A stretch of 64,000 nt of DNA from Carya illinoinensis (taxonomy: Eukaryota > Streptophyta > Magnoliopsida > Fagales > Juglandaceae). The DNA lies in the NCBI RefSeq assembly GCF_018687715.1, contig NC_056764.1:5210501-5274500 (forward strand), in the 5' to 3' direction. The position numbers and the translations under genes were made by a program. The stretch's first letter is position 1. Each line of letters opens with the position of its first letter. Below are positions 63,947 through 64,000 of this stretch, one piece after another. Below the pieces are notes generated by a model, which saw nothing but the letters and a program-made list of their open reading frames with translations, was not told the origin of the DNA and did not search any database.

Positions 63947-63963
63947 GTTGGCGTCATCTATGG
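63947..63963 (+). other. Primer-binding site, gypsy type
   Basis: GTTGGCGTCATCTATGG directly after the LTR. It resembles the TTGGCGCCGTCTGTGG type seen in many plant gypsy elements, with a few changes. Confidence 0.6.
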
Positions 63964-64000
63964 AATAGAGTTACTTTTTACACCAGAAAGAGGAAGAGGG

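Overview
This window is nuclear DNA from a flowering plant, most likely a woody eudicot. The evidence is spliced GT-AG genes with clear plant families (OXI1-type AGC kinase, ribosomal protein L32 with a telo-box promoter, AIR12 DOMON protein, ankyrin/PGG protein), AT-rich intergenic DNA, and layered Ty1/copia, Ty3/gypsy, hAT, Mutator and small inverted-repeat elements. A tree of the Fagales is a guess only, from the style of the ankyrin family.

Layout. 0.2-0.6 kb: broken hAT transposase. 0.7-12.2 kb: a structurally complete, apparently young Ty3/gypsy chromovirus (Tekay/Del-like) on the minus strand, with 3.2-3.3 kb LTRs, perfect 5-bp target duplication, PBS, PPT, intact gag and intact pol. 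Gag and pol lie in non-overlapping frames separated by a 116-nt candidate intron. 12.2-17 kb: intergenic DNA with two complete non-autonomous hAT elements and remnants. 17.0-23.2 kb: a decayed Ty1/copia element carrying an antisense gene-like ORF and a nested hAT element with a long GA tract.

23.9-30.4 kb (minus): a seven-coding-exon ankyrin/PGG membrane-protein gene whose first exon encodes a copia-gag-like (UBN2/DUF4219-type) domain. 32.7-37.7 kb: Mutator-type MITE, then a decayed gypsy element interrupted by a related Mutator-type element with foreign cargo. 38.0-38.9 kb: another hAT element. 40.5-41.9 kb (plus): OXI1-like kinase. 47.3-49.5 kb (minus): RPL32. 50.8-52.9 kb: MITEs and a copia-type solo LTR. 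53.5-55.1 kb: NPF/PTR transporter pseudogene. 57.2-58.4 kb (plus): AIR12. 59.9-60.6 kb: hAT element. 62.7-64 kb: decayed LTR cut by a gypsy LTR whose body runs off the window.

The host genes are independent single genes, not a cluster or operon. The most interesting signals are the gag-pol intron candidate, the antisense gene inside the copia element, the gag-domain/ankyrin fusion, and two families of non-autonomous DNA transposons recognised from matching target duplications. All coordinates and splice sites were read by eye; no alignment or database search was run.
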